From assembly GCA_022649135.1 (NCBI GenBank), contig JALCNP010000004.1, positions 119,019 through 183,018 of the forward strand: DNA of 64,000 nt, read 5' to 3'. This DNA is from Bifidobacterium sp. (GTDB lineage Bacteria > Actinomycetota > Actinomycetes > Actinomycetales > Bifidobacteriaceae). Positions 61,617 to 64,000 of this stretch are shown piece by piece; positions within the stretch are counted from its first letter, which is position 1; each line of letters starts with the position of its first letter. Under the pieces are notes generated by a model. The model ran no database searches. It was not told the DNA's origin and was given only the letters and a program-made list of their open reading frames with translations. Both the position numbers and the translations under genes were made by a program.

Positions 61617-62669
61617 ATGGGCGTCTCCAAAATCAAGGTAACCATTTCCGACGTTGCCCGCTCGGCCGGGGTCTCCAACAGCGCGGTCTCCTATGCCCTC
61701 AATGGAAAGCCGGGGGTGTCCCAGAAAACCCGGGAGAAGATCCTTCGCGTCGCCGAGGCGAAGGGATGGAAACCGAACAGCGCGGCAAAGGCGCTGTCCG
61801 ATGCCAGCACACGCAGCATCGGCCTGGTTCTCAACATGAGCTCCCATGTGTTCGCGGTCGAATCGTACTTCATGGAGCTTCTTTCGGGGCTTGGGGACGA
61901 ACTTGAGAAATGCGACTACTCCATACTCCTGCGCATCGTGTCCAACACGGATGACGCCATGCGCATCCATCGCAATTGGATCGCCGCGGGATCCGTGGAT
62001 GCGGTGATCCTCACCAATGTCGAAATCGGGGATCCGCGTATAGACCTGTATCTGCAGCATCCCGAGGTTCCCGCACTGGCGTTCTCCGACGCCTCGGTCA
62101 CCAAGGGTCTGGCCTCGATAACCAACGACGACACGAACGGCGCCCGCATGATCGTCGACTATCTGCATGAGCTCGGCCACCGGCACATTGCGAGGGTTGC
62201 GGGACCGGAGACATACGCCCACACCTTCATTCGTGACCGTGAATTCATGAGGGAATCCGCCGAGCTCGGCATGGAATACGATTGCCTGCATACTGACTAC
62301 TCCCCGGAAGCGGGACGGGAGAGCACCGATCGGCTCCTCATGTTCCCCGAACCGCCCACGGCGATCGTGTACGACAACGGCGTGATGTCGGTGGAGGCGC
62401 TGCACGTGGCCAAGGAGCGTGGCCTGAGCGTTCCCGATGATTTCTCCGTCGTCTCCTGGGACGATTCCTTCACCTGCACGGCAACGACCCCCACCGTCAC
62501 GGCATTGTGGCGCGACACGCCCCAGATGGGAGCCAAGGCCGTTCCCCTGCTGATGAAACTGATCAAGGGCGACCATGTCGACAACGTGATGGAATCACCC
62601 TATGAGCTTGTGCAGAGAGATTCGACCGGGGCTCCGAGCGTTCGGGGTGTCTATCCCGACCGCGACTAG
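61617..62669 (+). CDS. LacI family transcriptional regulator (mannan module)
   Basis: KVTISDVARSAGVSNSAVSYALNGKPGVSQKTREKIL HTH. Confidence 0.93.
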   Translation: MGVSKIKVTISDVARSAGVSNSAVSYALNGKPGVSQKTREKILRVAEAKGWKPNSAAKALSDASTRSIGLVLNMSSHVFAVESYFMELLSGLGDELEKCDYSILLRIVSNTDDAMRIHRNWIAAGSVDAVILTNVEIGDPRIDLYLQHPEVPALAFSDASVTKGLASITNDDTNGARMIVDYLHELGHRHIARVAGPETYAHTFIRDREFMRESAELGMEYDCLHTDYSPEAGRESTDRLLMFPEPPTAIVYDNGVMSVEALHVAKERGLSVPDDFSVVSWDDSFTCTATTPTVTALWRDTPQMGAKAVPLLMKLIKGDHVDNVMESPYELVQRDSTGAPSVRGVYPDRD

Positions 62670-62741
62670 TCGCCGGATTCGTGGGCGGCGCGCCGGGCTC
62701 GGCGGCGCGTCTCCTCATTCACACCAAGGAAAGGCGAGATC

Positions 62742-63953
62742 ATGACAGATATCAGCCACAAGGGCAGGAACGTCGAGGACCATGATGCGACGTTCCAGCC
62801 CATCGATCCCGATCTGTGCGCTGCGGGCAGGGAGCTTCTCGCGAAGCTGCAGCGTGCCGCGGGCCACTACGCCATGTTCGGCCATCAGGAGGATGAACGG
62901 ATCCGGCGTGATCGGGCAGCCGCCTCGGATGTCGTCGCGGCCACCGGGACCTTTCCGGCGGTGTTCGGCTTCGATCTGGGAGGGATGGAGCGGCACGGGC
63001 AGCCCGATTTCGACGGGCGCCACTTCGACGACATACGCGACTGGATACGCGAGGATCACCGTCGGGGCGGGATCGTCACCCTCACCTGGCACAGCGTCAA
63101 CCCCCTGACCCTCGGTGGCTACGGGCACAATCTTGCCGCCGGCTCGGTTGCGGCCGTGCTTCCCGGCGGATCGCGCAACGAGAGGTACCGCGGATGGCTT
63201 GACGCCCTTGCCGATTTCGCGGGATCGCTGCGTGACGATTCCGGGCGGGCCATCCCCGTTGTCTACCGTCCCTTCCACGAACACAACGGCGATTGGTTCT
63301 GGTGGTGCATCGGCGGAAGGAACCACCTCGAACACGCCGAGGTAGAGGAGCATGACGGGCATGACGGCCAGTTCGGACCCGAGGCCGACGCCACCGCGGA
63401 ACAGTTCGTGGAGCTGTGGAGATACACGGTCACCTATCTTCGCGACGAACGGCAGGTGCATAACTTCCTGTATGCGATCTCCCCGGATCGCAGCTGCATC
63501 CGGCTTGACCCCCGCACATTCGCCGACGATTGGCTGCAGGGATACCCGGGCGACGACTACGTCGACGTGTTCGGGTTGGACGACTACGTCGACATCGGAC
63601 GCAGGGACAACCAAGGGGCTTGCGAGACGATTCTGGCAGGTCTTACGATGTCTCTTGAACAGCTGTCCCTGCTGGCGGATCGGCATGGCAAACCCGCCGC
63701 GATGACGGAGATCGGGACGCCCAACGCCATGGCGGGCGTTCGCGAGAACCCCTGGACGGGATTCCTGGACAGGGCCGCCGATGCGAATGCCGCGACCCGC
63801 CGTGTGCTGTGGTATCTGACATGGACCAATTCATGGGATGGAGACACGAACGTCTACGGGACCCCGCTTCCGGGTGATGTCAGCGGCCCTGATTTCGCGC
63901 GTTTCTCCCGGTCGGGGTACATCCGCTTCCTGGATCGCGTGACGGAACGGTAA
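62742..63953 (+). CDS. GH26 beta-mannanase-like enzyme, no signal peptide
   Basis: HYAMFGHQEDE, VVYRPFHEHNGDWFWW (acid/base), AAMTEIGTPN (nucleophile). Confidence 0.9.
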   Translation: MTDISHKGRNVEDHDATFQPIDPDLCAAGRELLAKLQRAAGHYAMFGHQEDERIRRDRAAASDVVAATGTFPAVFGFDLGGMERHGQPDFDGRHFDDIRDWIREDHRRGGIVTLTWHSVNPLTLGGYGHNLAAGSVAAVLPGGSRNERYRGWLDALADFAGSLRDDSGRAIPVVYRPFHEHNGDWFWWCIGGRNHLEHAEVEEHDGHDGQFGPEADATAEQFVELWRYTVTYLRDERQVHNFLYAISPDRSCIRLDPRTFADDWLQGYPGDDYVDVFGLDDYVDIGRRDNQGACETILAGLTMSLEQLSLLADRHGKPAAMTEIGTPNAMAGVRENPWTGFLDRAADANAATRRVLWYLTWTNSWDGDTNVYGTPLPGDVSGPDFARFSRSGYIRFLDRVTER

Positions 63954-64000
63954 CCGCGATAGGCCTCGGCGCGAACCGTCGGGCGAGATCCCGCAAAGCC

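Overview
GC-rich actinobacterial chromosome segment, most likely Bifidobacteriaceae: its sucrose phosphorylase closely resembles the bifidobacterial enzyme as I recall it (no alignment was run). About 50 protein genes and two tRNAs (Leu-CAG, Gly-CCC) are supported. I found no CRISPR array, prophage, IS element or rRNA. Housekeeping blocks (tgt, htrA-like, pdxST, fprA-like, htpX, fba, purA, livHMGFJ-like, ilvC) alternate with three carbohydrate modules, each built from a LacI regulator, an ABC importer and a glycoside hydrolase: (i) GH35 beta-galactosidase-like (3.6-10.8 kb), (ii) sucrose phosphorylase with a full ABC importer and a YesL-like protein (42.4-49.4 kb), (iii) an apparently intracellular (acetyl)mannan-oligosaccharide locus with SASA esterase, ABC importer, GH2 beta-mannosidase, LacI and GH26 (52.9-63.95 kb). 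The leading candidates for follow-up are: an attenuator-like leader (28-aa leader ORF whose Thr-Ala-Arg-Ile codons are perfectly complementary to the 3' arm of a U-tract terminator) upstream of an MHS-type MFS gene; the mannan locus with repeated TTAACCG-type operators; the sucrose module with repeated AACCGGTT operators; a LivH permease fused to an exported N-terminal domain; and an FMN-binding / ApbE / ferric-reductase trio. All family calls come from reading motifs and general knowledge; no searches were run.
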